A DNA stretch of 7,429 bases, taken from Candidatus Nanopelagicales bacterium (lineage in GTDB: Bacteria > Actinomycetota > Actinomycetes > S36-B12 > UBA10799). The notes below the pieces were generated by a model. The model worked only from the letters and a program-made list of their open reading frames with translations. It was not told where the DNA came from and did no database searches. The position numbers were made by a program, and so were the translations under genes. Below, in pieces: positions 1-6,487 of the stretch (position 1 is the stretch's first letter; the number at the start of each line of letters is the position of its first letter). The stretch covers positions 1 through 7,429 of the forward strand of contig JAUYKX010000092.1 in NCBI GenBank assembly GCA_030699055.1. The letters are read 5' to 3'.

Positions 1-2
1 GG

Positions 3-908
3 CTGGCTGCCCTGATGATCCAACTCGGGAACGCGGTGACCCCGGGCCGCGGTTACCGGCATGGCCCGTTCGCGAGCCAGTCCGAGCTTCGGGAGATCGT
101 AGACCTGGCCGAGGCTGATCACTTGATCGAGGCTGATGAGCGCGAGATGATCCATTCGGTTTTCGAACTGAGTGGCACCTTCGCCCGCAACGTGATGGTG
201 CCGAGGACCGAGATGGTGTGGATCGAGCAGGACAAGAGCCTGCGTCAGGCGATGTCGCTGGCGCTTCGTTCGGGATTCAGCCGGATTCCGGTGATCGGCA
301 CTGACGCTGACGACATTGTGGGTGTCGTCTATCTGCGGGATCTGGTCCGCCGGGCGTTCGAGGAGCGCGACACCTGGGAATCGGCTCGCGTGTCGTCCAC
401 GATGCGGGAGGCGACGCTGGTCCCGGATTCGAAGCCGGTCGACGACTTGCTGCGGGAGATGCAGGCCGCTCGGGTGCATCTGGCCATTGCGGTCGACGAG
501 TACGGGGGAACGGCGGGCCTGATCACGATCGAGGACATCATCGAAGAGATCGTCGGGGACATCGCCGACGAGTACGACCGAGACGAGACCCCAGATCTGG
601 TCGATCTTGGCCCGGGACGATGGAGGGTGAGCGCCCGGCTGCCGTTGGCCGATCTGGCAGAGGTGACCGGGATAGACGTCACAGATGATCTGGAGAGTGT
701 CGAAACGGTGGCGGGGCTGCTCGCCCGGCGTTTGGGTGTCGTTCCGATCCCGGGCTCCAGCGTCGAAATCGACGGTTGCGTTCTGGTCGCCGAGGAGTTG
801 TCCGGCCGCCGCAATCAGGTCGGGACGATTCTGGTCCAGCGCCGCGATACCCCCGGGGACACCGCCCGCGAGCCGACCGACAAGTCACAGAAGGGATCCC
901 ATGGCTGA
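3..908 (+). CDS. CBS-domain CorC/HlyC-type (CNNM-like, UPF0053) protein, C-terminal part, 5'-truncated by window edge
   Basis: The reading frame is open to the left edge (codons for L-A-A-L precede the first ATG at 15), so that ATG is probably internal and the N-terminal DUF21 membrane domain is missing from the window. Numbering from the ATG at 15, a linker with the PGRGYRHGPF signature (residues 10-19) leads to two CBS domains (about 60-118, starting at VMVPRTEM, and about 124-182, ending in DEYGGTAGLITIEDIIEEIV). A CorC/HlyC transporter-associated domain follows (about 196-275), then a polar tail. CBS pairs of this family bind adenine nucleotides and gate or regulate the membrane domain, and relatives act in Mg2+/Co2+ efflux; the substrate here is unknown. 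The older 'haemolysin' label is not evidence of a toxin. The gene overlaps the next by 8 bp, so the two are co-transcribed. It corresponds in position to Rv2366c of M. tuberculosis (from memory). Confidence 0.92.
   Translation: MAALMIQLGNAVTPGRGYRHGPFASQSELREIVDLAEADHLIEADEREMIHSVFELSGTFARNVMVPRTEMVWIEQDKSLRQAMSLALRSGFSRIPVIGTDADDIVGVVYLRDLVRRAFEERDTWESARVSSTMREATLVPDSKPVDDLLREMQAARVHLAIAVDEYGGTAGLITIEDIIEEIVGDIADEYDRDETPDLVDLGPGRWRVSARLPLADLAEVTGIDVTDDLESVETVAGLLARRLGVVPIPGSSVEIDGCVLVAEELSGRRNQVGTILVQRRDTPGDTAREPTDKSQKGSHG
889..895 (+). promoter_or_regulatory. Ribosome binding site of the deaminase-like gene
   Basis: AGAAGGG ends five bases before the ATG at 901 and lies inside the 3' end of the CBS gene. 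It supports the ATG at 901 as the start, rather than the longer open frame that runs in from further upstream. Confidence 0.7.
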
Positions 909-1296
909 CCGGCTTTCCGAGGCTCGACCCGATGCACCGGCCGGTTACGGGAATGATCCGGATTGGGCCAAGTTGATCGTTCTGGCCAGATCCGCGCGGG
1001 CCCGGGTCGGTGCCCGCGAGGGAGCGGCCGTGCGAGATGAGACGGGGCGGACCCACACGGCGGTTTGCGTGGAGTTGGAATCGCTGGTGTTGAGCGCTCT
1101 GCAACTTGCCGTGGCAAACGCGATCGCCACGGGAGCCCGGGGAATCGAGGCCGCCGTGGTCGTTGGTCAAGCTGAGTCGGACCCAACGGACGAGGCGGTC
1201 GTGAGAGAAGTCGCTACCGACGCCGCCGAGTTGCTGTTGTGCGCCCCGGACGGCGCGCCGGTCAAGTCCCTGGCGTTGACCGCGGGCGATTCGTGA
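901..1296 (+). CDS. Cytidine-deaminase-like protein lacking the zinc-binding active site
   Basis: This is a 131-residue protein with the length and fold pattern of a cytidine deaminase: DPDWAKLIVLARSARARVGA (19-38), GAAVRDETGRTHTAVCVELE (41-60), LSALQLAVANAIATG (64-78) and IEAAVVVG (82-89). True deaminases carry C/H-A-E at the start of the helix equivalent to 65-67 and P-C-x-x-C later. Here the first is S-A-L, and the second region (about 97-110) reads DEAVVREVATDAAE with no cysteine. The only cysteines are C56 and C114, neither in a ligand position. Hydrolytic deamination by the usual zinc mechanism is therefore unlikely. Actinobacterial genomes commonly have such a protein annotated as 'cytidine deaminase' just before era, and its role is not known to me. 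The ATG overlaps the upstream stop by 8 bp, and the stop overlaps the era start by 4 bp (GTGA). A structural or nucleotide-sensing role is only a guess. Confidence 0.85.
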   Translation: MADRLSEARPDAPAGYGNDPDWAKLIVLARSARARVGAREGAAVRDETGRTHTAVCVELESLVLSALQLAVANAIATGARGIEAAVVVGQAESDPTDEAVVREVATDAAELLLCAPDGAPVKSLALTAGDS

Positions 1297-2228
1297 ACGA
1301 GCCCACCGAATCCGATTCCGGGTTCCGCTGCGGTTTCGTTGCCCTGGCCGGCCGACCGAACGCGGGCAAATCGACACTGCTCAACCGGATGGTCGGCCGC
1401 CATTTGGCGGCCGTCTCCCCACATCCCCAGACGACCAGAGCTCGCATCCGGGGCGTCGTGAACGAGGACCACGCTCAGATCATCGTCGTGGACACGCCCG
1501 GCATGCACCGGCCACGAACGCTGCTGGGGGAGCGGTTGAACGAGGTGACCGCGGGCGCCTGGTCCGAGGTGGACTTGGTGTGCTGGTGTTTGGCGGCCGA
1601 TGAACGGGTTGGACCCGGCGATCGACACCTGGCGGGCGCTCTGGCTGCCGCCGGGGCCAAGGCGGTCGTGGCCGTGACCAAAGTCGACCGGGTTGGCCGG
1701 GAACGAGTGGTCGAGCAGTTGGCGGCGGCTCAAGCGCTGACCCGGGAGGCCGGCCTGGAGTCGGTCGGCTTCGTTCCGGTTTCGGCTCTCACCGGATGGC
1801 AGATGGGTGAGCTGGCCGACGTGTTGGCCGACGCGCTTCCGCCGGGACCTCGACTGTTCGACACCGATGACGTCACGGACCAGTCGGACGAAGATCTGGT
1901 CGCCGAGTTGATCAGAGAGGCTGCCTTGGCGGAGGTGCGCGAAGAGCTGCCGCACTCCATCGCCGTGACCATCGACGAAATGGGGTTTCGGGCGGAGCGT
2001 CCGGCGGAGCGTCCACTGCTCGACATTCACGCGACCATTCACGTGGAGCGAGCAAGTCAGAAGGGCATCGTGATCGGTCACCGAGGTGCGCACCTGCGGG
2101 AGACGGGCACGGCAGCGCGCCAGGGGATCGAGCGACTCCTGGGAGTTCCGGTGTACCTCAATCTGCATGTGCGGGTGGCTCGGGAATGGCAGCGCGATCC
2201 CAAGCAGTTGGGTCGTCTCGGTTTCTGA
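1293..2228 (+). CDS. era: GTPase Era, 16S rRNA-binding ribosome assembly factor
   Basis: Era is an essential-type GTPase that binds the 3' end of 16S rRNA and helps mature the 30S subunit at the cytoplasmic face of the membrane. The product is 311 residues, close to the usual 300. GTPase motifs: G1 GRPNAGKST (20-28), G2 PQTTR (45-49), G3 DTPG (67-70), G4 TKVD (129-132) and G5 SAL (164-166). T in place of N in G4 is, as I recall, common in actinobacterial Era. A type-II KH domain covers about 225-311, with its RNA-binding loop written GHRG (262-265) where GKGG-type sequences are usual, and the typical C-terminal LGF ending. I chose the GTG at 1293 because it overlaps the previous stop as GTGA and leaves a normal short N-terminus before G1. 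An in-frame ATG at 1239 would add 18 residues and reach far into the upstream gene. The Shine-Dalgarno is weak, in line with coupling. Confidence 0.96.
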   Translation: MNEPTESDSGFRCGFVALAGRPNAGKSTLLNRMVGRHLAAVSPHPQTTRARIRGVVNEDHAQIIVVDTPGMHRPRTLLGERLNEVTAGAWSEVDLVCWCLAADERVGPGDRHLAGALAAAGAKAVVAVTKVDRVGRERVVEQLAAAQALTREAGLESVGFVPVSALTGWQMGELADVLADALPPGPRLFDTDDVTDQSDEDLVAELIREAALAEVREELPHSIAVTIDEMGFRAERPAERPLLDIHATIHVERASQKGIVIGHRGAHLRETGTAARQGIERLLGVPVYLNLHVRVAREWQRDPKQLGRLGF

Positions 2229-2258
2229 TGGGTGCCAGGGACCAGCGCCGGGGATCAG
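2225..2258. terminator. Possible stem-loop between convergent era and otsB-GH15 genes
   Basis: CTGAT (2225-2229) pairs with ATCAG (2254-2258), and inside it GGTGC (2231-2235) pairs with GCGCC (2245-2249) with one G-U pair, around a 9-base loop. The structure starts at the era stop codon and fills most of the 39-bp gap between the two convergent stops, so it could act on transcripts from both sides. There is no T-tract on either strand, so a standard intrinsic terminator is not shown. T-less hairpins are often proposed as terminators in GC-rich actinobacteria. Confidence 0.3.
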
Positions 2259-2267
2259 AGCAACGGA

Positions 2268-4919
2268 TCAGAAAGCGCGTACTCGGTTCCAGTCGGGGCT
2301 CGATGACCGGGCCACATCGAGCAGAAGCGCGGCCCTGATCAGGCCCAGGTGCGAATAGGCCTGGGGGTGGTTGCCGAGTCCGCGTTTGGTACCCGGATCG
2401 AACATTTCGGGGAGTAGTCCTGTCGAGCCGGAGCAGGCGATGAACTGCGCGAACAGGTTCTCGGCTTCATCGAGCATGCCGGCGGCGGCGTAGGCCTCGA
2501 TGAGCCAGCTGGTACACAGGTGCATCCCGCCTTCGGTTCCCGGTAGCCCGTCGTCATGCCGGTACCGGTAGACCGTCGGTCCGTCTCTCAGGACCTCCTC
2601 GACCGCGCGAATGGTGGAAATCACCCGGACGTCGTCGCCGGGCAACAGACCCGATGTGACGACGCTGAGTACACCGGCGTCGACATCGCGGCGTCCGTAG
2701 GCGGACACGAAGGTTCCCAGCTCAGGGTCGAAACCATTGGTCATGATGTCCTCGGCGATTTCGTCGCGGAGGTGCTCCCACTCCGGTTTCGTTGCTCGGG
2801 CCAGATGGTGAATGCGCACGGCGCTGTCCACCGCGAGCCAACACATGACCCGGGAGTGAACATGGTGCCTGGTCTCACTGCGGATTTCCCACACCCCATG
2901 GTCGGGTTCGTGCCACCTCCGCCGCACTGCGTCGACGCACTTGGTCGCCAACTCCAGGTCCATACCGGTCAGGCCCCGTCGGGCGGCCACGTCGGCGATC
3001 AACGCGCAGATCGGACCGAACACGTCCAGTTGAACCTGGCCCTGCGCGGCATTGCCGATACGGACGGGTCGACTTCCCGCGTATCCGGGCAGCGTGTCGA
3101 CCACCGCCTCCGGGCCCAGGATCGAGCCATCCAGCGAGTACAGGGGGTGAATGCGGCCAGATGAGGGGGCCAACGAGAACACGTCGAGCAGCCAGGACAT
3201 GAACTCATCAGCCTCCGCTGTCGAACCAAGCAGGGTGAGTGCGTGAACCGTCATGGCGCCGTCTCGTAACCAGCAGTACCGGTAATCCCAGTTGCGGATG
3301 CCGCCCACCCACTCGGGCAGGCTCGTGGTTGCTGCCGCCAGCACGGCACCGGTCGGTCGATGGCAGAGGCCCTTGAGGGTCAGGGCGGAACGGGTTACGG
3401 CGGCCGACTCGTCGCGCGACATGTGCCGGGGGAGCGTCAGTCCTTTGACGAACCGTTGCCACATCGCTTCGGTCAGTGCGCGCCGATGGTCTTCGGAGCG
3501 AGGATCCGGTCGGAGGTCGTCGCTTCCGATTCGCAGTTCCAGCACGGCCGGGGTGTCACTCGGTTCGATCACCGCCGTAGCCGTTTCGTGCGGACCGGAT
3601 CGCGAGATGTTCCACAACAGGTCCGGCGCGACCAGCCCGATCGGATCCGCCGACCCGATGACCCGAACCCCGTGCTTGTCGATCGCGAGTCGAACCGGCA
3701 CCGACCCGAACTGCGGTCGGGGAGCGAAGGTGACCCGGACGGGGGCACTGTTGGTCACCGACCGGACCAGATGCAGCGGCCCACCCGATTCGCCCCGGAT
3801 TGAAGCGTCCAGATAGTCGGTCACGGTCACCCCGGCCCACTTGGTAACCACGGTCATCGTTTTCTCGACGTATCGTTGGCTGAGCGGTCGCCCCCCCCGC
3901 ACCGGCCGCAAGGTCAGGTGTCCGGCTTCCGGATCGCCCAGGAGATCGGCGAACACCGCCGCCGCATCCGGGCCGGGATAGCACAGCCAAGTGAGCACCC
4001 CCGACGGAGTCAGCAGCGCCACATCGATGCCGTCCGACAACAGTGCGTGATCCTCGATTGGGACCGAGTCGGCGCCGGCCAGCCAGGAATGTCGCTCGGC
4101 AATCAGGCATTCGAGTAGGCTCAGCACGGACTCGGTATCGCGTACGCGGTAGCCGGCCATGGTGGTGCCGGGACCGACTTTCACTCCGACGTCATCGTGT
4201 TCGAGCCGAGCGAACGCCGATTCGTCGGTCACGTCGTCGCCGATGAACAAGGTCGCGGTGGCGTCACACTCCCGTCGGAGCCGCTCAATGGCCGCCCCCT
4301 TATCCGCGCGAACGACCGAAAATTCGATCACTTGTTTGCCGTGTTTGGTGTACACGCCCGGCCACTCGGCAACAGACTCGGACAACTCGCGCACAACCAT
4401 CTGTGCGTCCCGAAATGAAGCCTGTCGAACATGAACGGTCACGCCGGCGGGCTTCATTTCCAGGTGAACGCCCGGTGCCCGGTCGGCTTCGGACTGGCAA
4501 GCGGCTCGGATCCGGTTGAGCAGGTGCTCGCCGGCTGTTCCCAGATCGGCGAAGGATTCAAGACTGAACTCCGCACCATGGCTGCCAACGAGTTGGATCT
4601 CGATCGGAAGGCGGGACATGGCGGCCAAGTCCCGCAACGCGCGCCCGGAGATGACCGCCACCGACGTCGAGGGCAGCTCGGCCAGCTCGCGCATCAAGGT
4701 CACACTCCCGGGCAGCGGTAAGGCCTGATTGGGGTTGGCGACGATGGGGGCCAGCGTGCCGTCGTAATCGCTGGCCACCAGCAGATGACCGGTGCGGGCC
4801 AGGCGTCGGATGGCTTCGCGCAGGTCGGGATCCAGGATGGCGGTGCCGAGGGCCTGGTTGGCGCCGTCCTGAGGTGCCAGGCCCGCGACGGCGGGAGTCG
4901 AAGACTCGATTTCGGTCAC
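2268..4919 (-). CDS. otsB: Fusion of trehalose-6-phosphate phosphatase (OtsB, HAD) and GH15 glycoside hydrolase (trehalase/glucoamylase type)
   Basis: An 883-residue two-enzyme protein. Residues about 35-275 form an OtsB HAD phosphatase: motif I DYDGTL (51-56, nucleophile D51 and D53), ISGR (90-93), VGSHGAEF (111-118), motif III lysine in DKG (206-208) and motif IV GDDVTDE (227-233). It should dephosphorylate trehalose-6-phosphate in the cytoplasm. After about 10 residues a GH15 module starts: an N-terminal trehalase-type beta domain (about 287-480, with SGVLTWLCYPGPDAAAVFADLL), then the (alpha/alpha)6 barrel with NWDYRYCWLRDGAM (543-556), the likely general acid E678 in GVWEIR, GTEGGMHLCTSWLIEAYA (794-811) and the likely general base E838 in LLPEMFDP. 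No signal peptide is visible. The start is the GTG at 4917-4919: the otsA stop lies two codons upstream in the same frame, and the overlapping ATG is out of frame and hits TGA at once. The GH15 substrate (trehalose, glucan or other) cannot be decided. M. tuberculosis Rv2006 (otsB1) is a comparable OtsB fusion, but with a GH65-type partner. Confidence 0.93.
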   Translation of the reverse strand: MTEIESSTPAVAGLAPQDGANQALGTAILDPDLREAIRRLARTGHLLVASDYDGTLAPIVANPNQALPLPGSVTLMRELAELPSTSVAVISGRALRDLAAMSRLPIEIQLVGSHGAEFSLESFADLGTAGEHLLNRIRAACQSEADRAPGVHLEMKPAGVTVHVRQASFRDAQMVVRELSESVAEWPGVYTKHGKQVIEFSVVRADKGAAIERLRRECDATATLFIGDDVTDESAFARLEHDDVGVKVGPGTTMAGYRVRDTESVLSLLECLIAERHSWLAGADSVPIEDHALLSDGIDVALLTPSGVLTWLCYPGPDAAAVFADLLGDPEAGHLTLRPVRGGRPLSQRYVEKTMTVVTKWAGVTVTDYLDASIRGESGGPLHLVRSVTNSAPVRVTFAPRPQFGSVPVRLAIDKHGVRVIGSADPIGLVAPDLLWNISRSGPHETATAVIEPSDTPAVLELRIGSDDLRPDPRSEDHRRALTEAMWQRFVKGLTLPRHMSRDESAAVTRSALTLKGLCHRPTGAVLAAATTSLPEWVGGIRNWDYRYCWLRDGAMTVHALTLLGSTAEADEFMSWLLDVFSLAPSSGRIHPLYSLDGSILGPEAVVDTLPGYAGSRPVRIGNAAQGQVQLDVFGPICALIADVAARRGLTGMDLELATKCVDAVRRRWHEPDHGVWEIRSETRHHVHSRVMCWLAVDSAVRIHHLARATKPEWEHLRDEIAEDIMTNGFDPELGTFVSAYGRRDVDAGVLSVVTSGLLPGDDVRVISTIRAVEEVLRDGPTVYRYRHDDGLPGTEGGMHLCTSWLIEAYAAAGMLDEAENLFAQFIACSGSTGLLPEMFDPGTKRGLGNHPQAYSHLGLIRAALLLDVARSSSPDWNRVRAF

Positions 4920-4925
4920 ATCAGC

Positions 4926-6383
4926 CTATTCTGCGCCGTGATCTCGCGTGATGCTCGTGAGCGCAGCGAGAAACTCCCGGGTCCAGTGCTCCACGTCGTG
5001 ATTGCGGACGCGCGACCGTAGCGCTCGCATGCGGCGCTTGCGCTCCACCGGCCCGGCCGTGGCCGCGGCGACGATCGCGTCTTTCATCCCATCGGTGTCG
5101 TGGGGATTGACCAACCAGGCGGCGGCCAACTCTCGCGCGGCGCCGGTGAATTCGCTCAACACCAGCGCGCCGTCGTCATCGGAGCGGGAAGCCACGTATT
5201 CCTTGGATACCAGGTTCATCCCGTCGCGCAGCGGTGTCACGAGCATTACATCCGCCGCGCGGTAGAGGGCAACCAACTCGGTCAGTGGTTGCGTCTGCCG
5301 GACGTAGTGAATGGCCGGCGCCCCGATCTGTCCGAGGTCTCCATTTGTTCGGCTGACGATCAGCTCAACGTCGTCACGGATCCGTTGGTATTCGTCAACG
5401 CTCTCTCGACTGGGGGTGGCCACCTGGATCAGGACGGTTTGGGCCGGATCCAGGCGCCCCTCCCGCAGAAGTTCGGTGTAGGCCCGGAGGCGCACATCGA
5501 TGCCCTTGGTGTAGTCCAAACGATCGACACCGAGCAGGATCCGGTGGGGGTTTCCGAGTTCGGCTCGAACTTGCGCGGCGCGCGCGACCGTGGCCTCGCT
5601 CCGGGCGATCCGGTCGATTCGGGGCCAATCGACGGAAATGCCGAACGACCCGACGACGCAACTCCGCCGGTCATTATTGGTCCCTGGCAGTCGGATCCGA
5701 TCGTCGTGTATCGGCCAAGCCAACAGTCGTCGGGCACATTCCAGGAAGTTGTTCACGCCACCTGACGTCTGGAAGCCGACCAGATCCGCGCCAACCAGGC
5801 CGGTGATCAACTCCCGTCTCCAGGGCAGTTGCATGAAAAGATCGGCCGCCGGAAACGGAATGTGGAGGAAAAAACCGATTCGCAGGTCCGGCCGCATTTC
5901 CCGGAGCATCGCCGGTACCAGCTGCAGTTGGTAATCGTGGACCCAGACCGTCGCTCCGGGCAGGGCATGCTCGGCGGCGGCTGCGGCGAAGGCCCGGTTT
6001 ACCCGCCGATAGGCGTCGAAGTCGATCCGGTGGTAGACGGGCGTGGCGATGGCGTCGTGGTAGAGGGGCCACAGGGCCGAGTTGGAGAAGCCGTCGTAGA
6101 AGTGTTCGACGTCGGCCCGCGTCAAGGGCACTTCGATCAGGGCGTAGGCCCCATCCGTCGTGCCGGCCGGGACGGGCGGATTGCCGGTGGACGATGTGTC
6201 GGAAGCCACGTCAGACGGTGTGCCGGCCCATCCGATCCACACGGCTTTCCGGTCGGGTAGGGCGGACTCTAGGGCGGAGACCAGTCCTCCTGGTGCCCGC
6301 CGCCACCGGCGGCACCCGTCAACCTCATCGGCCAACTCGATGGGCAGTCGATTGGCCACGATTACCAGATCGCCAGCCGTCAT
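4926..6383 (-). CDS. otsA: Trehalose-6-phosphate synthase (GT20, UDP/NDP-glucose dependent)
   Basis: OtsA transfers glucose from a nucleotide sugar to glucose-6-phosphate to give trehalose-6-phosphate. The 485-residue product aligns by eye along its whole length with E. coli OtsA. Visible family residues: NRLP with R12, the glycine loop PGGLVSAL (31-38), [15 protein letters not shown] (95-109), [10 protein letters not shown] (148-157) with D150, GFFLHIPFP (170-178), VDRLDYTKG (286-294) with R288 and K293, and [13 protein letters not shown] (385-397), where D387 and E395 keep the spacing of E. coli D361 and E369. A low-complexity loop of S, T, P and G (about 58-78) sits after GWAG and before the conserved Y/W region. 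I chose the ATG at 6381-6383: it lies exactly 7 bases after a -10 like TAACGT, as in leaderless genes. The TTG at 6389 two codons upstream almost touches that -10 and has no Shine-Dalgarno. It is the first gene of the cassette, six bases ahead of the OtsB-GH15 gene. Confidence 0.96.
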   Translation of the reverse strand: MTAGDLVIVANRLPIELADEVDGCRRWRRAPGGLVSALESALPDRKAVWIGWAGTPSDVASDTSSTGNPPVPAGTTDGAYALIEVPLTRADVEHFYDGFSNSALWPLYHDAIATPVYHRIDFDAYRRVNRAFAAAAAEHALPGATVWVHDYQLQLVPAMLREMRPDLRIGFFLHIPFPAADLFMQLPWRRELITGLVGADLVGFQTSGGVNNFLECARRLLAWPIHDDRIRLPGTNNDRRSCVVGSFGISVDWPRIDRIARSEATVARAAQVRAELGNPHRILLGVDRLDYTKGIDVRLRAYTELLREGRLDPAQTVLIQVATPSRESVDEYQRIRDDVELIVSRTNGDLGQIGAPAIHYVRQTQPLTELVALYRAADVMLVTPLRDGMNLVSKEYVASRSDDDGALVLSEFTGAARELAAAWLVNPHDTDGMKDAIVAAATAGPVERKRRMRALRSRVRNHDVEHWTREFLAALTSITRDHGAE

Positions 6384-6420
6384 GCTCAAGACGTTAGCGC
6401 GTTGGCCGGCGGTGGGCCAA
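6384..6420 (-). promoter_or_regulatory. Candidate leaderless promoter of otsA
   Basis: On the minus strand, TTGGCC (6415-6420) and TAACGT (6391-6396) are separated by 18 bases, and TAACGT is followed by exactly 7 bases and then the otsA ATG. TAACGT fits the actinobacterial -10 pattern TANNNT. A transcript starting about 7 bases after it would begin at or beside the start codon. This would explain why no Shine-Dalgarno is seen before otsA. The -35 match is weak, so the -10 and its distance to the ATG carry the call. Confidence 0.45.
6402..6420. promoter_or_regulatory. Inverted repeat TTGGCC-N7-GGCCAA, possible operator
   Basis: Perfect 6-base arms at 6402-6407 and 6415-6420 around a 7-base spacer. 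The distal arm coincides with the proposed otsA -35 and the proximal arm lies in its spacer, the usual place for a repressor site. The regulator is unknown, and no regulator gene is in the window. It could also fold as a hairpin in a transcript coming from upstream. Confidence 0.35.
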
Positions 6421-6435
6421 ACGATGAGGTCAAGG

Positions 6436-6453
6436 GGCGAGGCCAGGCGAGGC
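6436..6453. repeat. Two direct copies of GGCGAGGC with a 10-bp period
   Basis: GGCGAGGC occurs at 6436-6443 and 6446-6453, one helical turn apart, in the divergent otsA/recO gap. It could be a paired protein site on one DNA face or just low-complexity GC-rich sequence. Confidence 0.3.
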
Positions 6454-6487
6454 TGGGGGCCGCCGGTCCCTGGGGCACACTTGGCGT

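Noticed and set aside
685..900. Longer upstream version of the deaminase-like gene starting at ATG 685
   Set aside because: It would overlap the conserved CorC/HlyC domain by over 200 bp. The ATG at 901 has a good ribosome binding site and gives the family's normal length.
1991..2014. Perfect 12-bp tandem duplication (GGCGGAGCGTCC twice) in era, encoding AERPAERP
   Set aside because: It looks like a recent in-frame duplication, but a DRPADRP-like stretch is, as I recall, normal at this place in actinobacterial Era and the protein length is ordinary, so it is probably not an insertion.
1167..2168. Long minus-strand open frame of 333 codons opposite era
   Set aside because: It is antisense to a complete Era with all motifs, its protein is rich in R, H, Q and P with no recognisable domain, and such mirror frames are typical of GC-rich genes.
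2556..3164. Plus-strand open frame inside the GH15 half, and similar ones at 3292-3816 and 5100-5765
   Set aside because: They are antisense to conserved enzyme sequence, have no ribosome binding site and give no recognisable protein.
6384..6389. TTG at 6387-6389 as the otsA start
   Set aside because: It adds only two residues, has no Shine-Dalgarno and lies directly beside the proposed -10 element; the ATG at 6381-6383 fits better.
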